The notes beneath the pieces were generated by a model. That model was given only the letters and a program-made list of their open reading frames with translations. It made no database searches and was not told where the DNA came from. A DNA stretch of 8,243 nucleotides from Acidobacteriaceae bacterium. GTDB lineage: Bacteria; Acidobacteriota; Terriglobia; Terriglobales; Acidobacteriaceae. A program made the translations under genes and the position numbers. How positions within the stretch are numbered: position 1 is the stretch's first letter; every line of letters starts with the position of its first letter. Positions 1 through 6,909 of the stretch are shown here, one piece after another. The DNA lies in the NCBI GenBank assembly GCA_003151875.1, contig PLYW01000221.1, positions 6,003-14,245 of the forward strand, in the 5' to 3' direction.

Positions 1-923
1 ACAATTACGCCCGCCAGATAAATTCCCGGCACATTGCTTTCCAGGGTCTGAGGATTGACGACCGGCCGCTTGTCGGCTTCGCCGCTCAACTTGACGCCGA
101 GCGCGCAGAGAAATTCAAAATCCGGGTGGTAGCCGGTCAGCGCAAAAACGTAGTCGTTCTCCAGCGTCACTTCACCTTGCGGCGTGTCGAGCACTACATG
201 TTCCAAAGTAATTTCGCGCACGCAGGTGTTGAAGTACGCCGTCACCTGTCCAGCTTTGATGCGGTTCTCGATGTCGGGCTTGATCCAGTACTTCACCGAA
301 TTGCTGATGCCCGGCCCGCGATGCACCAGCGTGACTCGCGCCCCGTGACGCCATAACTCCAGCGCGGCAATCGCCGCCGAATTCTTTCCCCCGACGATCA
401 GCACGTTGAGTCCAAAAAAGGGATGCGGCTCGCGGTAGTAATGCATAACTTTGGACAAGTCTTCGCCCGGAATGTTCATGTAGTTCGGCCGATCGTAATA
501 GCCGGTCGCCAGGATCAGCTTGCGGGCTTGGTATTCGCGCGAGTGGCCGTGCAGGTTGGTGGTGTGCACGACGAAGTGATCGTCGCTGCCTTCAATCGTC
601 ACGACTGGTTCGTACTGCCGCACATCGAGTTGGTAATGCTCGGCGGCTTTGCGGTAGTACTCCAGCGCTTCCTGGCGGGTGGGCTTTTGGTTGGGGCTGG
701 AGAAAGGAAGGTCGCCGATTTCCAGCAGTTCAGGCGTGGTGAAGAACGTCATGTTGCTGGGATAGTTGTAGAGCGAGTTGACCAGGCAGCCTTTGTCAAT
801 GTTGACCACAGTGAAGCCGGCGCGTTTGGCATCGATGCCACAGGCGAGGCCGGTCGGGCCAGCGCCAATCACCACTACATCGAAGGAGAAACTTTCCACC
901 ACCGCTGACCGTCCGCGATCCAT
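1..923 (-). CDS. ypdA: YpdA-family FAD/NADPH-dependent (bacillithiol-disulfide-type) reductase, C-terminus cut by window edge
   Basis: Flavoprotein of the two-dinucleotide-binding-domain (thioredoxin-reductase-like) superfamily, YpdA branch. In Firmicutes, YpdA (Bdr) uses NADPH to reduce bacillithiol disulfide in the cytoplasm. The 307 residues visible from the ATG at 923 show an N-terminal FAD motif (GAGPTG, residues 20-25), the YpdA-typical stretch around NSLYNYPSNMTFFTTPELL (about 49-67), ATGYYDRPN (139-147), the NADPH motif GGKNSA (178-183) and ALTGYHPDFEFL followed by GIYLAGVIV near the end. No CxxC redox pair of a classical thioredoxin reductase is present. Family members are about 325-330 residues, so roughly 20 are missing past position 1. 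Oddity: the residue matching Cys14 of S. aureus YpdA is Thr24 here, with a Cys at 28. No strong Shine-Dalgarno precedes the ATG; it is chosen because it puts the FAD motif at a normal distance. The family call is firm; the thiol substrate is inferred. Confidence 0.88.
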   Translation of the reverse strand, partial: MDRGRSAVVESFSFDVVVIGAGPTGLACGIDAKRAGFTVVNIDKGCLVNSLYNYPSNMTFFTTPELLEIGDLPFSSPNQKPTRQEALEYYRKAAEHYQLDVRQYEPVVTIEGSDDHFVVHTTNLHGHSREYQARKLILATGYYDRPNYMNIPGEDLSKVMHYYREPHPFFGLNVLIVGGKNSAAIAALELWRHGARVTLVHRGPGISNSVKYWIKPDIENRIKAGQVTAYFNTCVREITLEHVVLDTPQGEVTLENDYVFALTGYHPDFEFLCALGVKLSGEADKRPVVNPQTLESNVPGIYLAGVI

Positions 924-987
924 ATGGAAAGCATACCTTGTCCAGCGCCTTGTCGGGGACCCCTGTTCGCCCGCGCCGTCGAAAATC

Positions 988-1068
988 ATTACCACGGAGA
1001 CACAGCGGACACGGAGTTTTGGGTTTCTATCGAGTTTCCTCCGTGATCTCCGTGCCTCCGTGGTTAAT
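988..1068. repeat. Imperfect palindromic intergenic repeat (REP/MITE-like)
   Basis: The left arm (988-1016) begins ATTACCACGGAGACAC; the right arm (1039-1068), read as reverse complement, begins ATTAACCACGGAGGCACGG. The arms match along about 29 bases with a few mismatches or indels and are separated by a 22-nt AT-richer spacer, so single-stranded DNA or RNA could fold into a long hairpin. This 'CCACGGAGACAC' type is, from memory, a dispersed non-coding repeat in many bacterial genomes. It lies in the 163-nt gap between two minus-strand genes (the BON gene and ypdA) and starts 18 nt past the BON gene's stop, so it may also act as a transcript end or processing site. It encodes nothing. Confidence 0.75.
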
Positions 1069-1086
1069 TCTCGCGCGTCTACTGGC

Positions 1087-1710
1087 TTACTTCACAACAC
1101 GCAATTCATTGGTCACCTGAAAAATACCAGGCACCTGCTTGGCGGCCATGGTAGCCAGGTTCTTGTCCATTTCGCTGTTCACGAAACCCTTCAACGTGAC
1201 CCGCTGATTATCGACCACAATGTGGATACTGGGCGCCGCTTCCCAAAAATACCGGGACAGCGATGCCGTGTCTTCCAGAGATCGAAAGACCTTGATCCGT
1301 GCCCGCTGGTCCATCGGGGACGCCGGCAAGATCCTTATGTTGTTAATGACCTTGTCCACGCCTTCGATGCGCTTCACCGCATTTTCGGCATCTGCCTTGG
1401 TTACGCCGTGCTCGCTGGTAAGGCTGCCGCTCAGGGTCACCGTGCGCCCCTGCACCGTGTACTCCAGATCGTCGAACAGAGAGTAGTAAGGCAGCATCAG
1501 CAACTCATGGCGAACTTCCCTGGCGATGTTGTTTTCCACCGGGTCGTTCGACTGTGGTTGTTTGCCGTAATCGGCCACCACAGGCCCATTGCTCGACAGC
1601 AGGACCGCCGAAGTTGAAGCTGGCGGAGCCGCCGCCGTCGCGGGAGATGTCTGAGCTACCGCTGCCGCGGTCATCGTCAGCAGCAGGCCAAACAGCAGTA
1701 GTCTTCGCAT
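1087..1710 (-). CDS. Secreted protein with two BON domains
   Basis: A 207-residue exported protein. Residues 1-20 form a typical signal peptide (MRR, then a Leu/Ala-rich core, with likely cleavage after AVA or AVAQ). An Ala/Pro/Ser/Thr-rich linker (about 21-57) follows, then two BON domains: residues 58-128 (VEYTVQGRTVTLSG-like core around 83-95, ending GVDKVINNIRIL) and 134-206 (core IHIVVDNQRVTLKGFV at 162-177, ending GIFQVTNELRVV). BON domains occur in OsmY and other periplasmic or membrane-associated proteins and are thought to bind phospholipid or stabilise envelopes; the exact role here is not known. The start is well supported: AGGAGG at 1719-1724 is 8 nt upstream of the ATG. It is transcribed divergently from the kinase-like gene and points the same way as ypdA. 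Confidence 0.88.
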   Translation of the reverse strand: MRRLLLFGLLLTMTAAAVAQTSPATAAAPPASTSAVLLSSNGPVVADYGKQPQSNDPVENNIAREVRHELLMLPYYSLFDDLEYTVQGRTVTLSGSLTSEHGVTKADAENAVKRIEGVDKVINNIRILPASPMDQRARIKVFRSLEDTASLSRYFWEAAPSIHIVVDNQRVTLKGFVNSEMDKNLATMAAKQVPGIFQVTNELRVVK

Positions 1711-1718
1711 AGTCTTGG

Positions 1719-1724
1719 CCTCCT
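1719..1724 (-). promoter_or_regulatory. Strong Shine-Dalgarno site of the BON-domain gene
   Basis: Read on the minus strand this is a perfect AGGAGG, 8 nt before the ATG at 1710. It is the best ribosome-binding site in the window and fixes that start codon. Confidence 0.85.
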
Positions 1725-1887
1725 CTTGCCTAACTATTTTGATGTGATTACTAACCCCACGGGCGCAACCGTCTCTCTATGCATTACAAGACTTAACAAT
1801 TATCGGCACGCACGGCGGCAGGGTTTAGGAGGCAACCTCCGCCTGGGCAATTCTTTTCTGCTATGGTTCGGACGGCGCAGCTTGCGC

Positions 1888-1893
1888 TATGAT
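1888..1893 (+). promoter_or_regulatory. Possible -10 box for the kinase-like gene
   Basis: TATGAT lies in the divergent gap. Transcription would begin near 1900, just before the GTG at 1902 and 17 nt before the ATG at 1917. The position 17 nt upstream (GGTTCG, 1865-1870) is a poor -35 box, so this is only a candidate. The same gap also holds a small hairpin, GGAGG-CAA-CCTCC at 1828-1840, of unknown meaning. Confidence 0.25.
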
Positions 1894-1916
1894 TCGGGCT
1901 AGTGGGGTGGCAGCCG

Positions 1917-2552
1917 ATGTTCAGGGTGATTACCGTCGAACGCGAGTATGGCGCCGGGGGCAGCCTGGTCGCCGCGCAGTTGGCGCGTCGCAAGGGATGG
2001 CAGCTCCTGGATCAGCAACTCACCTGCGAGATCGCAAAGCTCGCTTCCGTGGACGAAAAAGCGGTGGCGCGCCGGGAAGAGAAATGCGACCCGCTCATGC
2101 ATCGCCTGGCCAAGGTATTTTGGCGCGGCAGTTACGAACGGTCGCTGCCGATTTCCGATGACAAACTGTTCGGCGCCGACGAGATGGTGGAATTGGCCAC
2201 CACCATCATTGAGAAGAAGGGCGAAGCCGGAAACTGCGTAATCGTTGGCCGCGGCGCGCCCTACATCCTGAGAAACCGGCACGACACCTTTCGCGTGTTT
2301 GTGTATGGCTCGCGCGAAGAAAAAATTCGCCGCATGGTCAAACTCAAGATGGAGGAGAAATACGCCGCGGAGATGGTGGACACCATCGATCGCGAGCGTG
2401 CCGCCTTCATCCGCAAATACTTCAATGCCGAGTGGCCCTGCCGTCGCCTTTACCACCTGATGTTGAACTCGGACCCGGGGATCGACCTGGTGACCGATAC
2501 CATCCTGGCCACCATGCAAGCGTTGGAGCGGCAAACGCAACCGGTGGGCTAA
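1917..2552 (+). CDS. Cytidylate kinase-like family P-loop protein
   Basis: A 211-residue protein of the cytidylate-kinase-like group (the short 'Cytidylate_kin2' type), distinct from canonical Cmk. Visible features: the N-terminal P-loop variant VEREYGAGGSLVA (residues 7-19), the DQQLTCEIAK segment (32-41), VIVGRGAPYILR (108-119) after the second core strand, and the lid/base region GSREEKIRRMVK (131-142) followed by DRERAAFIRKYFNAEW (158-173) and LMLNSDPGID (181-190), whose Arg, Tyr, Trp and NSD pattern is typical of the family. It presumably transfers phosphate from ATP to a nucleotide-like acceptor in the cytoplasm; the true substrate of this group is poorly defined. An in-frame GTG at 1902 would add five residues (MGWQP). 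The ATG at 1917 is preferred because the family begins close to the VITVxREYG strand and a GGGGTGG stretch sits just upstream of it. Confidence 0.85.
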   Translation: MFRVITVEREYGAGGSLVAAQLARRKGWQLLDQQLTCEIAKLASVDEKAVARREEKCDPLMHRLAKVFWRGSYERSLPISDDKLFGADEMVELATTIIEKKGEAGNCVIVGRGAPYILRNRHDTFRVFVYGSREEKIRRMVKLKMEEKYAAEMVDTIDRERAAFIRKYFNAEWPCRRLYHLMLNSDPGIDLVTDTILATMQALERQTQPVG

Positions 2553-2610
2553 GCCGGCTTTGGAGTTGGTGGCGTCCGGATAGAGCCGACCTTCATCATG
2601 AATATTGGGG

Positions 2611-2794
2611 TGTCATCCTGAGCGCAGCGCCCGCTTGACCCGCTTTTTTTGCGGGTCGGGCGGACGCGGAGTCGAAGGACCCCTATACCTGTCTAGAAAT
2701 CACAGTGTGGCCGCCCGTCACAACAACAAGTCTGGGATTGCGGCGATCATAGGGTTCCTTCGACTCCTCGCTGCGCTCGTCGCTCAGGACAACA
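2611..2794. repeat. Composite inverted-repeat element between convergent genes
   Basis: Two related repeat units face each other. Outer arms: TGTCATCCTGAGCG (2611-2624) against TGTTGTCCTGAGCG read from 2794 to 2781 (two mismatches in 14). Inner arms: GGAGTCGAAGGACCCCTAT (2668-2686) against GGAGTCGAAGGAACCCTAT read from 2767 to 2749 (one mismatch in 19). The left unit also carries its own hairpin (2637-2657). The 62-nt centre (2687-2748) shows nothing recognisable. The layout resembles a BIME or small non-autonomous palindromic element; this 'CCTGAGCG...GGAGTCGAAGGA' type is, from memory, frequent in acidobacterial genomes. It fills most of the 307-nt gap between the stop of the kinase-like gene and the stop of the glycerate kinase gene, so it could help end transcription from both sides. 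No gene is seen in this gap. Confidence 0.8.
2637..2657. terminator. Perfect 7-bp hairpin with T7 loop, possible terminator
   Basis: GACCCGC (2637-2643), a loop of seven T (2644-2650), then GCGGGTC (2651-2657). Flanking CGCCC (2628-2632) and GGGCG (2658-2662) can extend the stem across a 4-nt bulge. The T-run is in the loop rather than after the stem, so it is not a standard intrinsic terminator. Its place 85 nt after the kinase-like gene's stop makes an RNA-end function possible. Confidence 0.4.
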
Positions 2795-2859
2795 ATCCAA
2801 GAAATCACGTGTGCTCATGAATAATCAGGTTCAGGGATGCAGGTTTAGAACGCCTCGCC

Positions 2860-4209
2860 TCAGTACGCCATCAAAATTCGCAGGTCCCTCACATTGTTGC
2901 CGGTCGGTCCGGTCATAATGCTGTCGCCGATGGCGTCGAACAATGGGTAGGCATTGAACTGCATCAGGGCCGCGGCGATGTCCAATCCGCGCATCTGGGC
3001 ACGGTCGACCGTAGTTCCATCCACCACAGCTCCCGCAGCGTTGCTATTGCCATCGATGCCGTCGGTTCCGGCGCTCAGCACGGTGATGTTCTCGCCCGCA
3101 ATTTTCTGCGCGCAATAAAGCGCAAACTGCTGATTTCGCCCGCCAAGGCCCGCCTTCGCTCCCACCTTTACCGTGACCTCGCCACCCGAGATGAGGCAGG
3201 CGCGCGATACGCCTCGGCGTAATTCTCGCAGCCGTCCCAGCAGGTGATCGGCGGCGCGTTCGTAGTCCCAATCGTCGCAACCGTTGTCCACCTCCACGGC
3301 GAAGCCGCTCAACACCGCGCGTTCGACCGCAGCATTGACCGCAGTAGCGTTCGAAAGCACCGTGGTATAGCGGGAATGGCCAAACACCGGATCATTTTGC
3401 TTGGGCGTCTCCTCCAACTGCTCGCGTTCGAACAACGCGCGCACGCTGGCGGGAAACTCCTTCAGCAGCTTGTAACGCTTCACGATGGTGTAACAGTCGG
3501 CGACCGTAGTCGTGTCTGGCATTGTGGGACCCGAGGCCAGCGCATCGAGGGCCCCCTCGGGCACGTCGGAAACCAGCACCGATGCCTGAGAGGAAGGCGC
3601 GGCCGCGCGCGCCAGTCGTCCGCCCTTCAAGGCCGACAGATGTTTGCGAATGGCGTTGATCTGGGCGATGGGCGCTCCCGAGAGCACCAGCGCCTTATAA
3701 GTTTGCACCACGTCGGCGAGCGAAATGCCCGCGCTGATGGGCTTCTCGGCGATCGCCGAAGCTCCCCCGCTGATCAGATAGATGACCAGCGTTTGCGCCG
3801 ATGACGCGCCCAGCAGCCGCAGCATGGCATCGCCGGCGCGCAGCGAATCCTCATTGGGAAGCGGATGTCCGCCCAGAAAATATCGAAAGCCAAACAGTTG
3901 TGCTGGCGGCGCGTTGGGACAGGCGATGATTCCCGTGAACCTGTTTCCGACGGTGTTCGCGAGCGCCTCCGCCATGCTGTGTGCCGCCTTGCCGATGGAA
4001 ACCACCAGCGTCCGCGAGAACGCGCCCATCGCGTAGACATCGTTTCCCAGGCTTAGCTCGCCGCGATCGTAGAGCACCTGTTTGGAAAAGGCCCGCGGAA
4101 TACTGCACTCCGCCAGAGCGTGCCCAAACATCTCTCGCGCGCGCTCGCGCATTTCGCGGGCTAATACGTCAGTCGGGGGAGTCGAGGGTGGCGGCAAAGA
4201 CTCGGACAT
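2860..4209 (-). CDS. Glycerate 2-kinase (DUF4147/MOFRL type)
   Basis: A 449-residue protein matching bacterial and archaeal glycerate kinases of the GckA/TtuD type, which phosphorylate D-glycerate with ATP to 2-phosphoglycerate (EC 2.7.1.165) in the cytoplasm. The N-terminal DUF4147 domain (about 23-260) shows VVSIGKAAHSMA (69-80), GGHPLPNEDSLRAGDAML (113-130), LISGGASAIAEKP (145-157), INAIRKHLSALKGGRLA (184-200) and SDVPEG followed by LDALASGPTMPD (214-232). The C-terminal MOFRL domain (about 335-445) shows LISGGEVTV (339-347), GLGGRNQQFAL (354-364), SAGTDGIDGNSNAAGAVVDG (379-398) and MTGPTGNNVRDLRI (432-445). Length is normal. The motif usually read as SGGGSAL is SGGASAI here, a mild variation. 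The ATG at 4209 lacks a Shine-Dalgarno but has a perfect TATAAT 8 nt upstream, suggesting a leaderless or nearly leaderless mRNA. It is divergent from the hut cluster and convergent with the kinase-like gene. Confidence 0.93.
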   Translation of the reverse strand: MSESLPPPSTPPTDVLAREMRERAREMFGHALAECSIPRAFSKQVLYDRGELSLGNDVYAMGAFSRTLVVSIGKAAHSMAEALANTVGNRFTGIIACPNAPPAQLFGFRYFLGGHPLPNEDSLRAGDAMLRLLGASSAQTLVIYLISGGASAIAEKPISAGISLADVVQTYKALVLSGAPIAQINAIRKHLSALKGGRLARAAAPSSQASVLVSDVPEGALDALASGPTMPDTTTVADCYTIVKRYKLLKEFPASVRALFEREQLEETPKQNDPVFGHSRYTTVLSNATAVNAAVERAVLSGFAVEVDNGCDDWDYERAADHLLGRLRELRRGVSRACLISGGEVTVKVGAKAGLGGRNQQFALYCAQKIAGENITVLSAGTDGIDGNSNAAGAVVDGTTVDRAQMRGLDIAAALMQFNAYPLFDAIGDSIMTGPTGNNVRDLRILMAY

Positions 4210-4217
4210 GTGGAGAG

Positions 4218-4223
4218 ATTATA
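4218..4223 (-). promoter_or_regulatory. Consensus -10 box (TATAAT) of the glycerate kinase gene
   Basis: On the minus strand TATAAT runs from 4223 to 4218, followed by 8 nt and the ATG at 4209. A start of transcription about 7 nt below the box would fall at or next to the ATG, so little or no 5' UTR is expected. At 17-nt spacing the -35 position reads CTGCTG, inside the direct repeat, and is poor. Confidence 0.5.
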
Positions 4224-4233
4224 AGAGAGTTGC

Positions 4234-4255
4234 CAGTAGCCAGCAGCCAGTTGCC
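4234..4255. repeat. Direct repeat copy A (GCCAGTAGCCAG type)
   Basis: A 22-nt unit starting CAGTAGCCAG and ending AGCCAGTTGCC. It matches copy B (4426-4447) at 21 of 22 positions, 192 nt away in the same orientation. Internally it is itself built from short CAG/GCC modules. It lies between the glycerate kinase promoter and the hutU leader. Confidence 0.7.
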
Positions 4256-4319
4256 GGGTGCCGGTAGTCTCAACGCAGCATCGCGGATTCATCAAGTATT
4301 CACAGACTCTTCATCGTCC

Positions 4320-4325
4320 TATGAT
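4320..4325 (+). promoter_or_regulatory. Possible -10 box of a long hutU leader transcript
   Basis: TATGAT, one mismatch from consensus. TTCACA at 4299-4304 could be the -35 box but the spacing is only 15 nt. A transcript from here would start near 4332 and carry the 10-codon ORF, the hairpin and about 150 nt of leader before hutU. Candidate only. Confidence 0.3.
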
Positions 4326-4339
4326 GTACGCAGGCGGCC

Positions 4340-4372
4340 ATGCAGGTAAGCTATCTTCAATTGCAAACCTGA
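4340..4372 (+). other. Possible 10-codon leader ORF upstream of the hutU leader hairpin
   Basis: ATG at 4340 reads MQVSYLQLQT and ends at TGA 4370-4372, whose last base is the first base of the hairpin's left stem. An AGGCGG run (4332-4337) lies just upstream. Three of ten codons are Gln (CAG, CAA, CAA) and none is His. An ORF of this length is common by chance; it is listed because of where it ends relative to the hairpin. Confidence 0.2.
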
Positions 4373-4417
4373 TCGGAGAGTGGGGAGATGGCCAAACAGC
4401 CACTCCCCGATTTTATT
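4372..4417 (+). terminator. Terminator-like hairpin in the hutU leader (possible attenuator)
   Basis: Left stem ATCGGAGAGTGG (4372-4383), 16-nt loop, right stem CCACTCCCCGAT (4400-4411), then TTTATT (4412-4417). The stem is 12 positions with one mismatch and is followed by a U-rich tract, the shape of an intrinsic terminator on the plus strand. There is no plus-strand gene between the divergent glycerate kinase start and here, so ordinary gene-end termination does not explain it. The left stem also contains GGAGAG (4375-4380), the best Shine-Dalgarno for the upstream in-frame ATG at 4388. Confidence 0.45.
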
Positions 4418-4425
4418 GCAGTAGC

Positions 4426-4447
4426 CAGTAGCCAGGAGCCAGTTGCC
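4426..4447. repeat. Direct repeat copy B (GCCAGTAGCCAG type)
   Basis: Second copy of the 22-nt unit, one mismatch from copy A. A partial extra CAGTAGC module (4419-4425) precedes it in tandem. It falls within the in-frame region upstream of the likely hutU start, where it would encode AVASSQEPVASS-like residues, and it supplies most of the TTGCCA box described for hutU. Confidence 0.7.
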
Positions 4448-4471
4448 AGTTCCCGCCCGCCGCACTACCAT
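4443..4471 (+). promoter_or_regulatory. Possible proximal hutU promoter
   Basis: TTGCCA (4443-4448), a 17-nt spacer, then TACCAT (4466-4471), 9 nt before the ATG at 4481. Two mismatches from consensus in each box, with ideal spacing. Transcription would start about 3 nt before the ATG, giving an almost leaderless hutU mRNA, consistent with the lack of a Shine-Dalgarno there. The -35 box comes mostly from repeat copy B. Confidence 0.35.
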
Positions 4472-4480
4472 CGTGCTGTT

Positions 4481-6168
<1,688 letters not shown>

Positions 6169-6172
<4 letters not shown>

Positions 6173-6909
6173 GTTCTGCTACGCACTGGGGCGGAAGCAT
6201 CGCGCTAAACATTGTTGGTGGAGTAGCTACCGTTGCCATCGTAGAACTCTACCTCGGCTTGCGCAGAAGACTTGCTCATCGCAAGTTCCGCACCGTTATT
6301 GGGTTGGGGGTGCAACGCGTGACGCTAACCTTGGGTAAATTGATACCCAGTGATAATTATGCATTCGGCTTAGAAGGGGTCAGGGATTACGGGATCACTG
6401 CGAAGGAGATCGGAAGCTTTTGCGAGATTCGCGCACTCTCCTATGTCGCGCGGAGTATTGCGGAGAACAGCTCAATCGAAACACAGGTAATGTCAGCTCC
6501 GGAGATCTCCGGTGAGTTCAATCTGGATTTCATTGCCGTCGGTGCTATGTCTAATTTGAAGTCGTGTGACCTTTTTGCAAATCCAGGTAATAGGTTGGCA
6601 GAATTTTCTTTACAGCAAGGTGCCTTCGTCCGGAAGAAGGACGGTTCTGTCCTTTGGCGCAACAGACAGGGCTACGATCACGGCATAATTGTGAAAATTA
6701 ACCCCACCCAATTTCCAGATCGAACTTGGATCACATGCTCGGGGTTTAACGAATGGGGAACGTCCGGTACTGCGTACTTCCTCGCAAACCATTGGCGTGA
6801 GTTGCACAAGCAGTTACAAGGGTCTGACAAACCGTTCTTGGCCGTGATCGAAGTTCAGGAAGGCAAAGATCAGTCGGCAATGTTGCGAGTCTTCGAGTGC
6901 GAAGCGTAA
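6169..6909 (+). CDS. Unrecognised single-pass membrane protein embedded between hutU and hutI
   Basis: A 246-residue protein I cannot name. A short N-terminus precedes one hydrophobic helix (about 9-30, SIALNIVGGVATVAIVELYL). LRRRLAHRKFR (31-41) follows, which by the positive-inside rule puts the rest in the cytoplasm. Two segments follow: residues 42-115, with LGKLIPSDNYAFGLEGVRDY (55-74), and a C-terminal domain (117-244) with FIAVGAMSN (121-129), YDHGIIVKINP (169-179), DRTWITCSGFNEWGTSGTA (184-202) and a closing FLAVIEV (223-229). The D-x-G-I-I / NP / (A,C)-G / GT order recalls a ligand-binding-like domain seen on diverse bacterial and archaeal membrane or S-layer-associated proteins, but that is a weak memory. 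GTG 6169 overlaps the hutU stop (GTGA) and the TAA shares a base with hutI's ATG, so translation is probably coupled. A hand count over 6481-6660 gives 86 G+C of 180 (48%) against 73 of 120 (61%) in hutU 5101-5220, suggesting separate origin. Confidence 0.8.

Noticed and set aside
423..908. Long plus-strand open frame opposite ypdA
   Set aside because: It is antisense to a clear flavoprotein with intact FAD and NADPH motifs, and its translation has no recognisable domain; GC-rich genes commonly leave such open frames on the other strand.
778..1617. 279-codon plus-strand open frame across the repeat and opposite the BON gene
   Set aside because: It runs through a palindromic repeat and antisense to a gene with a signal peptide, two BON domains and a perfect Shine-Dalgarno; its own sequence is Arg/His-rich and domain-free.
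2605..2820. 71-codon plus-strand open frame in the convergent gap
   Set aside because: It translates the inverted-repeat element itself, including its hairpins, and has no ribosome-binding site or conserved motif.
4234..4447. The two 22-nt direct repeats as a minimal CRISPR array
   Set aside because: Only two copies, a 170-nt gap instead of a 30-40-nt spacer, internal CAG/GCC modularity, and no cas genes nearby.
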